Part shown: positions 1 through 8,678 of the stretch, piece after piece
Layout: each line of letters opens with the position of its first letter
Position numbering within the stretch: the stretch's first letter is position 1
From: Oryzobacter telluris
GTDB taxonomy: Bacteria > Actinomycetota > Actinomycetes > Actinomycetales > Dermatophilaceae
DNA length: 64,000 bases
NCBI RefSeq assembly: GCF_043099285.1
Contig: NZ_CP170723.1
Coordinates: 806,001-870,000, forward strand
Reading direction: 5' to 3'
Made by a program: the position numbers and the translations under genes
Notes under the pieces: generated by a model
Databases searched by the model: none
The model's input: the letters and a program-made list of their open reading frames with translations, nothing else
Told to the model about the DNA's origin: nothing

Positions 1-2194
1 CATCGCCGTCAACTACACCGCCGGTCCGGCGGCCAACGGCGTCTCGGCCGCGGTCCTCCAGCGCGGGCGCTTCCCCACCGCGGCCGGCGAGATCGTGCTC
101 GACGAGGCGACGGCCGAGAAGTCCGGCTACCTCGTCGGGGACACCGTCCCGCTCGTCACGGCCACCGAGCAGCCACGGCTGGAGGCCCGCCTCGTGGGCA
201 CCGCGAAGTTCGGCGGCTCGACCCTCGTCGGCGCCAGCGTCGTCATGTTCGACACCGCGCAGGCGCAGGAGCTCTACCTCGAGGGGGAGGACGCCTTCTC
301 GCAGATCTGGGTCTCCGCCGCGCCCGGCACCACCCAGGAGCAGCTGAAGACGGCGGTCGAGGCGGCCCTGCCCAAGGACACCCAGGCCGCGACGGGCGAC
401 GCCACCGCCGCCCGGGCCGCGAGCCGCATCGACGAGGCGCTGTCGTTCGTCACGACCTTCCTGCTCGTCTTCGCAGGGATCGCGCTGACGGTCGGGGCGT
501 TCCTCATCGTCAACACGTTCTCGATCCTCGTCGCCCAGCGCAGCCGCGAGCTCGCGCTGCTGCGGGCCATCGGGGCCAGCCGCCGACAGGTGGCGCGCTC
601 GGTGCTGCTCGAGGCGGCGCTCGTGGGGTTCGTCGGCTCGGCGTTCGGGATCGGGCTCGGGGTGCTGCTCGCCATCGGGATCAAGGCGCTGTTCGGGCGG
701 ATCGGCCTGGACCTCAGCGAGAACCCGCTCGTCGTCGACCCGCGGACCATCGTCGTCAGCCTCGTCGTCGGCGTGCTCGTCACCGTGGCGGCGGCCTACC
801 TCCCGGCACGACGCGCGGGGAGCGTGCCGCCCGTGGCCGCGATGCGCGACGACGTGGCCCTGGCCGAGAGCGGCCTGAAGTGGCGCCTCACCGTGGGAGC
901 GCTGCTGCTCGCCGCGGGTGTCGGTGCCATGGTCGCCGGGCTGATGGACGTCGGCTCGGAGCCCACCTACGTGCTCGGCGGCGGCGCCTTCGGCGTGCTC
1001 GTGGGCACCGCCCTGCTCAGCCCCGTGCTCGGCCACCCGGTTCTGGCCGGGCTGGGCTGGGTCTACCGGCGGCTCTTCGGCGCCGTGGGCCTGATGGCCG
1101 AGCAGAACGCCCGCCGCAACCCCCGCCGCACCGCGGCCACCGCCTCCGCGCTGATGATCGGCGTCTCCCTCGTGACGATGATGGCCGTCCTCGGGGCGTC
1201 GACGAAGGCCAGCCTCGACAAGTCCCTCGCCGAGGACATCATCGCCGACTACGTGGTGACCAACCCCGTGGGACAGCCGTTCTCGAGCGCGGTCGCCCGC
1301 GACATCGAGAAGGTCCCCGGTGTCGGGCAGGTGGCCCGGATCCGGGGCGCCGTGCTCCAGGTCGACGGCGACCGCGACTTCGCGGCCGGGGTCGACCCGG
1401 CCGTCATCACCAGCGTGGTGCGCCCCGACGTCGTCACCGGGTCGCTCGCCGACCTCGACGTGCGCTCCGTGGCGATCTCCACGACGCTCGCGAAGGACAG
1501 CGGGCTCGCCGTCGGGTCCACCGTCACCATCGGGTACGCCGGCGAGGAGAACGAGCGGACCGTCGTCGCCACGTACACCGAGGACGCCGCGCTCACCGCC
1601 GACGTCACGATGTCGCTCGACGGGTTCGACGCCATCGGCGTGCCGCCCACCGACCGCACGCTCTACGTTACGGCCGCGCCCGACGCCGACCGGCCGGCCC
1701 TGCGCCGCGCCCTCAACGCCGCCGTCGCCGAGCTGCCCACGGTCAACGTCAACGACCAGGCGGAGTTCGCCGCGTCGCAGCGTGAGCCGATCGACCAGCT
1801 GCTCTACATCGTCTACGCGCTGCTCGGGCTGGCCGTCGTCATCGCCATCCTCGGCATCGTCAACACGCTCGCCCTGTCGGTGATCGAGCGGGTCCGCGAG
1901 ATCGGGCTGCTGCGAGCCGTGGGCCTGAGCCGGCGCCAGCTGCGCACGATGCTCCGGCTGGAGTCGGTGGCGATCGCGGTGCTCGGTGCGGTGCTCGGCA
2001 TCGTGCTCGGGCTGGCCTTCGCCATCGCGCTGCAGCGCTCGCTCATCGACGACGGCATCGACGTGCTGTCGATCCCGGTGGGCCAGCTCGCCCTGTTCGT
2101 CGGGGCGGCCGCCCTCGTGGGTGTGCTCGCGGCGCTGTGGCCCGGTCGACGTGCCGCGCGCCTGGACGTCCTGCGCGCCATCGCCACCGAGTAG
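1..2194 (+). CDS. ABC transporter permease, FtsX/MacB type (5' end outside window)
   Basis: The reading frame is open from base 2 without a stop, so the true start lies upstream of the window; the GTG at 95 is internal. Two FtsX-like modules are visible. One is near bases 440-840, with a TM segment, the charged loop SRELALLRAIGASRRQ and a second TM pair. The other is at the C-terminus, near bases 1800-2190, with the equivalent loop VREIGLLRAVGLSRRQ. Each precedes a membrane segment, and a MacB-like extracytoplasmic region separates them. Such permeases work with a MacB/LolD-type ATPase, usually encoded immediately upstream, to move or extract substrates at the membrane face. The substrate cannot be inferred. 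Confidence 0.9.
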   Translation, partial: IAVNYTAGPAANGVSAAVLQRGRFPTAAGEIVLDEATAEKSGYLVGDTVPLVTATEQPRLEARLVGTAKFGGSTLVGASVVMFDTAQAQELYLEGEDAFSQIWVSAAPGTTQEQLKTAVEAALPKDTQAATGDATAARAASRIDEALSFVTTFLLVFAGIALTVGAFLIVNTFSILVAQRSRELALLRAIGASRRQVARSVLLEAALVGFVGSAFGIGLGVLLAIGIKALFGRIGLDLSENPLVVDPRTIVVSLVVGVLVTVAAAYLPARRAGSVPPVAAMRDDVALAESGLKWRLTVGALLLAAGVGAMVAGLMDVGSEPTYVLGGGAFGVLVGTALLSPVLGHPVLAGLGWVYRRLFGAVGLMAEQNARRNPRRTAATASALMIGVSLVTMMAVLGASTKASLDKSLAEDIIADYVVTNPVGQPFSSAVARDIEKVPGVGQVARIRGAVLQVDGDRDFAAGVDPAVITSVVRPDVVTGSLADLDVRSVAISTTLAKDSGLAVGSTVTIGYAGEENERTVVATYTEDAALTADVTMSLDGFDAIGVPPTDRTLYVTAAPDADRPALRRALNAAVAELPTVNVNDQAEFAASQREPIDQLLYIVYALLGLAVVIAILGIVNTLALSVIERVREIGLLRAVGLSRRQLRTMLRLESVAIAVLGAVLGIVLGLAFAIALQRSLIDDGIDVLSIPVGQLALFVGAAALVGVLAALWPGRRAARLDVLRAIATE

Positions 2195-2438
2195 GGCGAG
2201 GCGCGCGCGGGGCTCCGCGGCGCGCAGCCCCCGCCGCGGGCCTCGGCGGCAGGTGACAGCCGCGGGGTGCGCTCGCTGTCGGGTCCTGACAGCCACACGG
2301 CGCGGGCGCGAGGTCTAGCGTCGGACCCGGACCGGTCTCCACGAGCGGTCCACCGGATAAGCGCGACGTCAGCGAACTCGCCGGTGCCCCCTCGCCCGGG
2401 GCGTCCGCGACGCCCCCCGTTCCCCTCCGGAGCACGCC

Positions 2439-3722
2439 ATGGCACCCACCCCCACCCACCTCGTCGTCACCGAGGCCCGCCTCCTCGACGGCCGCGTCGT
2501 CACCGTGCACGCCACCGACGGTGTCGTCACCCGCCTCCAGCCGCACGGCGAGGAGGTGGCCGCCCCGCCCGGCGCCACCGTGCTCGCGGCCGAGGGCGGC
2601 CTGGTCACCGAGGCCTTCGTCAACGGCCACATGCACCTGGAGAAGGTGCACACCCTCGCGGCCGTCGGCGACGACGCCCTCGCGGCGTACACCTCCGGCA
2701 CGATGGGCGGCTCGCTGACCTCGATCGACCTCGCCTCGGCGGTGAAGTCGACCTACGACCGGGCGTGGATCGAGCCGAACGTGCGGCGGGCGATGGAGGC
2801 CGCGCTCACCCACGGCACGCTGCACGTGCAGGCGTTCGTCGACGTCGACACCAAGGCCGGGCTCGAGGGGCTGCACGCCGTGCTCGCGGTGCGCGAGGAG
2901 TACCGCGGCCTCGTGGACCTCCAGGTGGTGGCCTTCCCCCAGGACGGCCTGCTCCGCGACGACGGTGCCGCGGCCCTGTGCGAGGAGGCGATGACGCTCG
3001 GGGCCGACGTCGTCGGGGGTATCCCGTGGATCGAGGACACCGACGCAGACGCCCTCGAGCACGTGGAGTGGGCCTGCCGGCTCGCCGCGCGGCACGGCGC
3101 CCGCGTGGCCATGCTCGTCGACGACGCCGGCGACCCGTCGCTGCGCACCACGGCGATGCTCGCCGAGTCGATGCTGCGCCACGGTCTCGTCGGGCGCGGG
3201 GTCGCCTGCCACGCGCGGGCACTGGCGACGTACCCGGAGCCCACCCTGCTCCGGCTGGAGGGGCTCGCCCGACGTGCCGGGCTGGGCTTCGTCTCCGACC
3301 CCCACACCGGGCCGCTCGCGCTGCCGGTGCGCCGCTTCCTCGACGCGGGGATCCCGGTGGCGCTCGGGCAGGACGACATCGAGGACGCCTACTACCCCTT
3401 CGGACGGCACAGCATGCTCGAGGTGGCCTTCCTCGCCGCGCACCTCCTCGGCTTCCTGTCGGGCCCGGACCAGCAGCGGCTCGTCGAGCTGGTGACCACG
3501 CGGGCGGCCGCCGTGCTCGGGCTGCGGGACCACGCCCTGGTGGAGGGTGGCCCCGCGACGTTCTGCGTCCACGGGTCCGAACGGGTCGTCGACCTCCTGC
3601 GCGAGCACGCCGCCCCCCGCTGGGTGGTGCGCGACGGACGCGTCGTGGCGCAGACGTCGACCACCACCCGCACGGCGACGACCGGCCTCGACGACGGCCC
3701 AGCCGGCCCGGCCCTCAGCTGA
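2439..3722 (+). CDS. CodA-like amidohydrolase (cytosine deaminase family, atypical active site)
   Basis: This is a 427-residue metal-dependent amidohydrolase of the CodA/AtzC group. The N-terminal metal motif HMH is at residues 64-66 (VNGHMHLEK). The later CodA-like block VACHARAL keeps the third His, and GQDDIEDAYYPFG matches the GHDDxxDPWYPLG block with its catalytic Asp. The beta-5 strand, which in E. coli CodA reads VHCDE, reads here MLVDD, so the expected His and the catalytic Glu appear to be replaced. A deaminase or hydrolase on a cyclic nitrogen compound is likely, but cytosine itself is doubtful. The start is an ATG preceded by CCGGAG. The 3' end overlaps the convergent WXG100 gene by 8 bp. 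Confidence 0.8.
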   Translation: MAPTPTHLVVTEARLLDGRVVTVHATDGVVTRLQPHGEEVAAPPGATVLAAEGGLVTEAFVNGHMHLEKVHTLAAVGDDALAAYTSGTMGGSLTSIDLASAVKSTYDRAWIEPNVRRAMEAALTHGTLHVQAFVDVDTKAGLEGLHAVLAVREEYRGLVDLQVVAFPQDGLLRDDGAAALCEEAMTLGADVVGGIPWIEDTDADALEHVEWACRLAARHGARVAMLVDDAGDPSLRTTAMLAESMLRHGLVGRGVACHARALATYPEPTLLRLEGLARRAGLGFVSDPHTGPLALPVRRFLDAGIPVALGQDDIEDAYYPFGRHSMLEVAFLAAHLLGFLSGPDQQRLVELVTTRAAAVLGLRDHALVEGGPATFCVHGSERVVDLLREHAAPRWVVRDGRVVAQTSTTTRTATTGLDDGPAGPALS

Positions 3723-4005
3723 ACAGGCGCACCGCCTGCGCCTCGGCCTCGGCGTACTGCGCGCCGGCCGCCCCGAGGACCTGCCCGATGGCGTCGAGGG
3801 AGGTGCGCACCTGCTGCTGGGTGCCGCGCCACTGGCCCACGACGCCCTGGAACTGCGCTGAGGCCGACCCGGTCCACGCGTCCTGGAGGCCGGTGAGCCG
3901 CGCCATCATCACTGCCACCTGCCCCTCGATCTCGGTGGAGATGCGGGCGACGTCGCCGGCCGCGGCGGCGATGCGGTCGGTGTCGACCTGGAACTGTGCT
4001 GCCAT
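3715..4005 (-). CDS. WXG100 (ESAT-6-like) family protein
   Basis: The product is 96 residues, the usual WXG100 length. It is almost entirely helical and has the central W-T-G turn (LQDAWTGSASAQF), a variant of W-X-G. Members form helical-hairpin dimers and are exported by type VII (ESX/EccC) secretion. The ATG at 4005 is preferred over an upstream in-frame start because GGGGG lies 8 nt before it and the N-terminus MAAQFQVDTDRI is typical. No EccC or other secretion gene is in the window, so it is an orphan here. Its stop shares the palindrome TCAGCTGA with the stop of the facing amidohydrolase gene. Confidence 0.87.
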   Translation of the reverse strand: MAAQFQVDTDRIAAAAGDVARISTEIEGQVAVMMARLTGLQDAWTGSASAQFQGVVGQWRGTQQQVRTSLDAIGQVLGAAGAQYAEAEAQAVRLFS

Positions 4006-4115
4006 CGTGAGAACCCCCTGGTCACGGGCCACCGCGGTGGCGACCCCTCCCGACCGACCCTAGGGCGGACGTCCGACGGCGCCTCCGGGTTGTCCACAGG
4101 CCCGGGAGGGCGCCC

Positions 4116-5213
4116 TCAGCCCGCGTGGACCAGCTCGAGCCCCAGCCACCGGGCGAGCGCGCGCAGCTCGCGCTCCACTCCCTGCGCCGCGGCGGTGGTG
4201 TGCTCGTCCCAGTGCACGGCGTCGACCCGCAGCACCCCGCGGTCGCGGTCGGCGGTGGCGTCGACCTTGCCGACGAGGCGGTCGCCGTGCAGCACGGGCA
4301 GCGCCCAGTACCCCCACCTCCGGGCCGCCTTCGGCTTGTACATCTCCAGCAGGTACTCGAACTCGAAGACCTCCGTGACCCGCTTGCGGTCGGCGACGAG
4401 CCGGTCGAGCGGGGAGAGCAGGGCGGTGCGCCCGCGGAAGGGGGTGTCGAGCAGCTCGGGGTCGACCCGCCACTCGCCCCGGACCCCCTCGACGACCGCC
4501 GCCTCCCCGGCCGCACCGACGTGGTTCGGCTCCACCGGGTGCTGGGTGGCCCTGGCCCGCGCGATGCCGAGCGCGCGCAGCCGCCGCCGGTCGCGCTCGG
4601 CCACGGCCTCGGCGAGCGGCACGGTCGGCGTCTCGGGGTAGACCCGGTCGGCGAGGTCCCAGAGCCGCTCGCGCCCCTCGCGCGCCCCGACCGCGACCTC
4701 CCCCCTCGACTCGAGCAGGGCCACGAGCATCCGGACGTTGCGGTCGTCGTTCCAGCCGCTCGACCGCCAGGGGACCACGCAGGTGTCCGGGAGGTCCCGC
4801 GACGACAGCGGCCCCTCGGAGCGCAGCAGGGCGATGACGTCCTCGTGGCACGCGCGGTTGGCGTCGAGCCAGTCGGCGACGTCCTCCATCCACTCCTTGA
4901 GGGGTGGCGGTCCGGGCCACGCCGCCCACCCGGCCCGGAACAGGGCGACGTCCTCACCGGGCCGGAGCATGCCGTCGAGCTCGACGACCCGGCGGTCCTC
5001 GAAGAGCCGGTCGAGCTCGTCGGGGTCGTACTCGTTGCCGATCCGCGACCAGAGGACGAGGTCGGCGCTGGGGGACACGTGGGCGGTCATGTCGACCTGG
5101 ACCACCGTGAGACGGCGCACGACCTCGAGGACGTCGGTGGGCCGCGGGGCGCCGAGGAGCTGGGCACGCACCGCGAGGCGGCGCGCGTCGCGTCGGCTGA
5201 GCTCGAGGACCAC
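4116..5213 (-). CDS. Winged-helix protein of the YcaQ/AlkX (HTH_42) DNA glycosylase family
   Basis: This 365-residue protein matches the HTH_42/YcaQ family throughout (N-terminal LSRRDARRLAVRAQ, central tandem winged helices). In E. coli YcaQ, which unhooks interstrand crosslinks, the catalytic motif is Q-X-D. The equivalent position here reads VVQVDMT, giving Gln39 and Asp41. It is therefore likely to be a catalytically competent alkyl-DNA/crosslink glycosylase, although many actinobacterial relatives are uncharacterised. The GTG start has no Shine-Dalgarno but has TAGCGT 6 nt upstream, suggesting a leaderless mRNA divergent from the NUDIX gene. Confidence 0.8.
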   Translation of the reverse strand: MVLELSRRDARRLAVRAQLLGAPRPTDVLEVVRRLTVVQVDMTAHVSPSADLVLWSRIGNEYDPDELDRLFEDRRVVELDGMLRPGEDVALFRAGWAAWPGPPPLKEWMEDVADWLDANRACHEDVIALLRSEGPLSSRDLPDTCVVPWRSSGWNDDRNVRMLVALLESRGEVAVGAREGRERLWDLADRVYPETPTVPLAEAVAERDRRRLRALGIARARATQHPVEPNHVGAAGEAAVVEGVRGEWRVDPELLDTPFRGRTALLSPLDRLVADRKRVTEVFEFEYLLEMYKPKAARRWGYWALPVLHGDRLVGKVDATADRDRGVLRVDAVHWDEHTTAAAQGVERELRALARWLGLELVHAG

Positions 5214-5219
5214 GCCCCG

Positions 5220-5225
5220 ACGCTA
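5220..5225 (-). promoter_or_regulatory. Predicted -10 element of a leaderless transcript (YcaQ-like gene)
   Basis: On the minus strand TAGCGT lies 6 nt before the GTG start at 5213, and no ribosome-binding site is visible. This is the spacing expected when transcription starts at the start codon. Confidence 0.5.
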
Positions 5226-5252
5226 GCGCCGGGCACCGACGCGCGCGCCACC

Positions 5253-5258
5253 TACGAT
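5253..5258 (+). promoter_or_regulatory. Predicted -10 element of a leaderless transcript (NUDIX gene)
   Basis: TACGAT lies 7 nt before the GTG at 5266. With the minus-strand TAGCGT at 5225-5220 it forms a compact divergent promoter pair in a 52-bp gap. Confidence 0.5.
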
Positions 5259-5265
5259 CGGGGGC

Positions 5266-6042
5266 GTGGCCATCCTCATCGACCCGCCCCGCCCCGAGGC
5301 GCACGGCCGGCGCTGGTCACACCTCGTCAGCGACGCCAGCCTGGCCGAGCTGCACGACTTCGCACGCCGGGTCGGCATCCCCGAACGCGGCTTCGAGGGC
5401 GACCACTACGACGTGCCCGAGGAGCGCTACTCCGCCGTGGTCGCCGCCGGCGCCCTCCCCACCCCGCCGCGCGACCTCATCAGGGCGCTGCGCGACAGCG
5501 GCCTGCGGATGCAGAAGCGCAAGGGGGACAAGGGCATCGCCCGGGTCAGGGGGGTGGCCTTCGTCGACGGCACGTCCGCCGACGTCGACCTCATCCGCTC
5601 CGACCGCGAGGCCGACGGTTCCCGCGTCTTCGCCGCCATGGCCTTCGTCCGCGACGCCGCCGGTGACTTCGCCGTCGTGCACTCGGTCCGTCGGGCGGAG
5701 TGGGGCGCACCGGGAGGGTGGCGCGAGCCGGGGGAGTCGTTGCGGGAGAACGCCGTCCGCGAGGTGCGCGAGGAGACCGGGCTGGTCGTCGAGGAGGCCG
5801 CGCTGCGCCCCGTCGGCTACGAGCGGTTCCACTCGCGTTCGTCCGGGGGCCTGTGGCGCGAGGGCCACGACCTCCTCCAGGTCTACGTCGTCGACCTGCC
5901 CACGCGGCGCCCGCCGATGACGGCCGAGCTCGACGACACCTCCGACCGGCGCTGGGTCACCTGGACCGAGCTCGTCGAGCTGTGCTCCGACCTGTTCTGG
6001 TGGCCGATGGCGGAGGCGACGCTCAGCCCGCGAGCCGGGTGA
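5266..6042 (+). CDS. DUF4031-NUDIX hydrolase fusion
   Basis: The 258-residue product has two parts. Residues 1-90 (MAILIDPPRP, WSHLVSD, HDFARRVG, DHYDVPEERY) match DUF4031, a short domain found next to or fused to NUDIX enzymes in actinobacteria. The C-terminal half carries a complete NUDIX box in the form G-x5-E-x7-REVREETGL (GWREPGES then REVREETGLV). It should hydrolyse a nucleoside-diphosphate-linked metabolite with a divalent metal; the substrate is unknown. The 3' end overlaps the convergent HD-domain gene by 20 bp. Confidence 0.88.
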   Translation: MAILIDPPRPEAHGRRWSHLVSDASLAELHDFARRVGIPERGFEGDHYDVPEERYSAVVAAGALPTPPRDLIRALRDSGLRMQKRKGDKGIARVRGVAFVDGTSADVDLIRSDREADGSRVFAAMAFVRDAAGDFAVVHSVRRAEWGAPGGWREPGESLRENAVREVREETGLVVEEAALRPVGYERFHSRSSGGLWREGHDLLQVYVVDLPTRRPPMTAELDDTSDRRWVTWTELVELCSDLFWWPMAEATLSPRAG

Positions 6043-6679
6043 GCTCGCGCGCGAGGTTCTCGCGCGCGACGGGCTCCCACTCCGAGCGGCCGTGGGCCGA
6101 GCGGTACACGTGCGGGCGCACGAGGAAGGGCCGCAGGACCTCGCTGCGCCCCGTCGCGTAGTCGGCCACCGGCACGTGGGCGTACTCCTGGCGCACCTGC
6201 CGGCAGTACTCGTCGAACCGGGCGACCGGGGCCGCGAGGATCCACAGGTCGGCGTCGTGGAGGACGACCCGGGCCGGGTCCTCGGCGTCGATCGCCGCGA
6301 GGTCGTGCGAGACGGTGTCGAGGACGAGGGTCCCTACGCGAGAACGGATCTCGTCGCGGACTCCCAGGCGCCGCAGCTCGCCCTCGGCCAGGGCCGCGCT
6401 CTCGGCCTCGTTGGTCTCGTGCGCCTCGGGGGAGTAGACCGCGTCGTGGAACCAGGCGCCGAGCAGGGCCACGGTGCGGTCGTCGGCGGGGACGTCGCCC
6501 GCGGTGCACAGCGTGTCGGTGGCGGCCAGCACCTCACCCAGGTGGGTCGTGTCGTGGTAGTGCCGGTGCGGCTCCCGCCAGCGGCGCAGCAGGCGTGAGC
6601 CCACCTCGTCGACGTCGGCCTGCCCGACCCGTGCCACGCCGGCGCAGTCGGTGCGCCAGCGCCCCCTCAGCGCGTCCAT
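6023..6679 (-). CDS. HD-domain metal-dependent phosphohydrolase
   Basis: This 218-residue protein belongs to the small HD-superfamily proteins annotated as predicted metal-dependent phosphohydrolases. It carries HYHDTTHL (residues about 40-47), the HD pair in AWFHDAVY (about 75-82), and the downstream D of LHDADLWIL. The order H...HD...D is that needed for a metal site. A nucleotide phosphohydrolase role is an inference from the family. The ATG at 6679 has CAGAGT 6 nt upstream rather than a Shine-Dalgarno. It converges on, and overlaps by 20 bp, the NUDIX gene. Confidence 0.85.
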   Translation of the reverse strand: MDALRGRWRTDCAGVARVGQADVDEVGSRLLRRWREPHRHYHDTTHLGEVLAATDTLCTAGDVPADDRTVALLGAWFHDAVYSPEAHETNEAESAALAEGELRRLGVRDEIRSRVGTLVLDTVSHDLAAIDAEDPARVVLHDADLWILAAPVARFDEYCRQVRQEYAHVPVADYATGRSEVLRPFLVRPHVYRSAHGRSEWEPVARENLARELTRLAG

Positions 6680-6710
6680 CCGGACACTCTGGCAGAGGGG
6701 GCGCCCGGCG

Positions 6711-8582
6711 TCACGCGGTCAGGCGACGTCGTTCCCAGGCGCGGGCGTACATCGTCCCCGTGGCGAGGAGCAGCAGGCCCGTGACGATGAAGGCGACGGA
6801 GCGGACGATGCCGCTCAGGGCCGACAGGTCGTAGAGGAACAGCTTCGCGACGCTGAGGCCGCTGAGCAGGAGCCCGCTGCGCAGGACGAGGTCGGAGTCG
6901 CCCGAGCGGTCCAGGCCGCGCAGCAGCAACCAGGCCGCCGCGAGCATCCAGGTGACGGTGGCCGCGGCGTGCCCGACGGTGAACCCGGTGCTCGTGGCGC
7001 CGACCCGCTCCCCGACGAGGGCCGCGACCGACACGAGGGCGGTGGCGGAGGCCGCCAGCCCGGTGACCCAGGCGACGAACGCGGCGAGCCGGCGCACGTC
7101 CTCCGTCAGCCCACGCTGGGCGGAGACCGCCCACACGCCGACCACGACGAGGCCACCGGCGAGCACGCTGTCGAGGATGCCGGTCGCGAGGTCGTGGCCC
7201 AGGGCACCACGCACCGTGAGGACGGCCACCGGGTGTCCCAGCCACGCGAGGAGCGCGACCACGCTCGCCCCACCCGCGAGGGACAAGGTGGTGCGGGCCC
7301 GGGTGCTGCCGGCGACGGCGAGGTGACCGATGGCGAGGAGCAGCAGACCGGTCCCGATGAAGCGCTCCGGGGCCCCGGACACCACCGCGAGGACGGCGGC
7401 GACGGTGCCCGCGGCGCCCGCGGTGGCGACCAGGTGGGTGGCCACCGGGCCGAGCGGGCGGCGCGACAGGGCCGTGGCGGCGAGGAGCAGGACGGCCGCG
7501 GCGCCGGCGAGGACGAGGGTGCGCGTGGGCTCGCCCATCGGCATCGCGCTGACCCCCAGGCCCACGGCGGTGAGCGCCAGGGCCACCGAGGCGGTGACGT
7601 CGGACGCGGACCGCCCCACCGACACGGCCGAGGTGACGACGGTGGCGAGCAGGACGACGACCGCCACGACGAGGTGGCCGGTCGTGTCGACGCCCTCGGG
7701 CGCCGACAGCACGGAGGCGGCGAGGAGCGAGAAGGTCACCGGCAGGACCCGCACGAGCGTGAGGACGGGGCGCGGCGTGGTGCCGCCCGCCCACCACGCG
7801 GTGAGGCAGAGGACGGCGAGGAAGGCCGAGACGACCCAGGTGAGGTCCTGGGCGACCACGGGGGCGAGGACGGCGGCGCCGCCGACGGTGAGGACGGCGA
7901 GCAGCTCGCTGTCCCAGCGGCGGGCGAGGTGCAGACCGCCGAGCGCCAGGGCACCGGCGAGGACCAGCCCGACGGCCGGGCCGACGAAGCCGTACCCGGC
8001 CGTCATCGCGACGACGTCGAGGTAGGCGGCGGCGACGCCCGTGGCGACGAGGGCCACCGGGGCGCTGCCGACGCGGGCCCCGACGCGCGGGGTGCGCAGG
8101 TCGGTCTCGCCGCCGCGGACGCCCAGGGCGACGAGCAGGCCGGCGAGGACGCCGCCCGCGGTCACCCGGGCCACCGGGCCGAACCAGCCGTGCTGGACCG
8201 CGAGGACGAGGAGCATGGCGACGCCCGCCATGGTGATGACGGCGCCGGTCACCGCCAGCGCGGCGGTGACCCGGCCCTCGCGCCGGTACCAGGGCTCGGC
8301 GGGCTCGGCGAGCGGGGGGAACGGCGGCACGGGCGGCACCGTCGCGCTGGGCGATCCCGGTGCCATGTCCGGCCCGGGGACTGCGGGGGCGACCGGGGTC
8401 GTCGGCGGGGCGGGCCGGGGGACCGGACCCGTGGCGAGGGGCTGCGGCACGGTGACCGGGCGCGCCTCCTCGAGGTCGAGCTCGGTGCGCAGGTGCGCCA
8501 GCCCGTTGCCGACGGTGTAGAGGCGCTGCATCGCGTCGGCGAAGTCGGCCTCGAGCTGGTGGACGGCGGTGCGGTTGCTCAT
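6711..8582 (-). CDS. DUF2339-family polytopic membrane protein
   Basis: The 623-residue product starts with a cytoplasmic segment (about 120 residues: a short coiled helix, then a Pro-rich stretch), followed by many closely packed hydrophobic segments to the C-terminus. The segment PWYRREGRVTAALAVTGAVI leading into the first TM, and the repetitive Ala/Val/Gly-rich TMs, are characteristic of DUF2339. The function is unknown. I prefer ATG 8582 (MSNRTAVHQLEADF) to the in-frame GTG at 8606 because the family-like sequence begins there, although its GGGGAG is very close to the ATG. It lies downstream of, but is separated by a hairpin from, the protease operon. Confidence 0.75.
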   Translation of the reverse strand: MSNRTAVHQLEADFADAMQRLYTVGNGLAHLRTELDLEEARPVTVPQPLATGPVPRPAPPTTPVAPAVPGPDMAPGSPSATVPPVPPFPPLAEPAEPWYRREGRVTAALAVTGAVITMAGVAMLLVLAVQHGWFGPVARVTAGGVLAGLLVALGVRGGETDLRTPRVGARVGSAPVALVATGVAAAYLDVVAMTAGYGFVGPAVGLVLAGALALGGLHLARRWDSELLAVLTVGGAAVLAPVVAQDLTWVVSAFLAVLCLTAWWAGGTTPRPVLTLVRVLPVTFSLLAASVLSAPEGVDTTGHLVVAVVVLLATVVTSAVSVGRSASDVTASVALALTAVGLGVSAMPMGEPTRTLVLAGAAAVLLLAATALSRRPLGPVATHLVATAGAAGTVAAVLAVVSGAPERFIGTGLLLLAIGHLAVAGSTRARTTLSLAGGASVVALLAWLGHPVAVLTVRGALGHDLATGILDSVLAGGLVVVGVWAVSAQRGLTEDVRRLAAFVAWVTGLAASATALVSVAALVGERVGATSTGFTVGHAAATVTWMLAAAWLLLRGLDRSGDSDLVLRSGLLLSGLSVAKLFLYDLSALSGIVRSVAFIVTGLLLLATGTMYARAWERRRLTA

Positions 8583-8609
8583 GCTCCCCACGATGGGGCC
8601 GGGCACGCC

Positions 8610-8656
8610 GGAGGCGCCTGAGCACGCGCACTCAACGTGCGGGCCCGGGCGCCTCC
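8610..8656 (-). terminator. Hairpin downstream of the HtrA-like protease gene
   Basis: GGAGGCGCC (8610-8618) pairs with GGCGCCTCC (8648-8656), and an inner GCACG/CGTGC stem lies inside. It sits 22 nt beyond the protease stop codon in the direction of transcription, with no clear T-tract, as is usual in this genome. Confidence 0.55.
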
Positions 8657-8678
8657 GGTGGGTGGTGCGGTGCGGGCC

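Noticed and set aside
2270..2330. Promoter before the amidohydrolase gene around TCTAGCGTC
   Set aside because: A -10-like TAGCGT is present near 2318, but no -35 lies at reasonable spacing and the leader would be over 100 nt. It is too weak to list.
6651..8621. Plus-strand open frame opposite the DUF2339 gene
   Set aside because: Its composition is almost all Gly/Asp/Glu/Arg with no recognisable domain, whereas the opposite strand encodes a coherent multi-TM protein.
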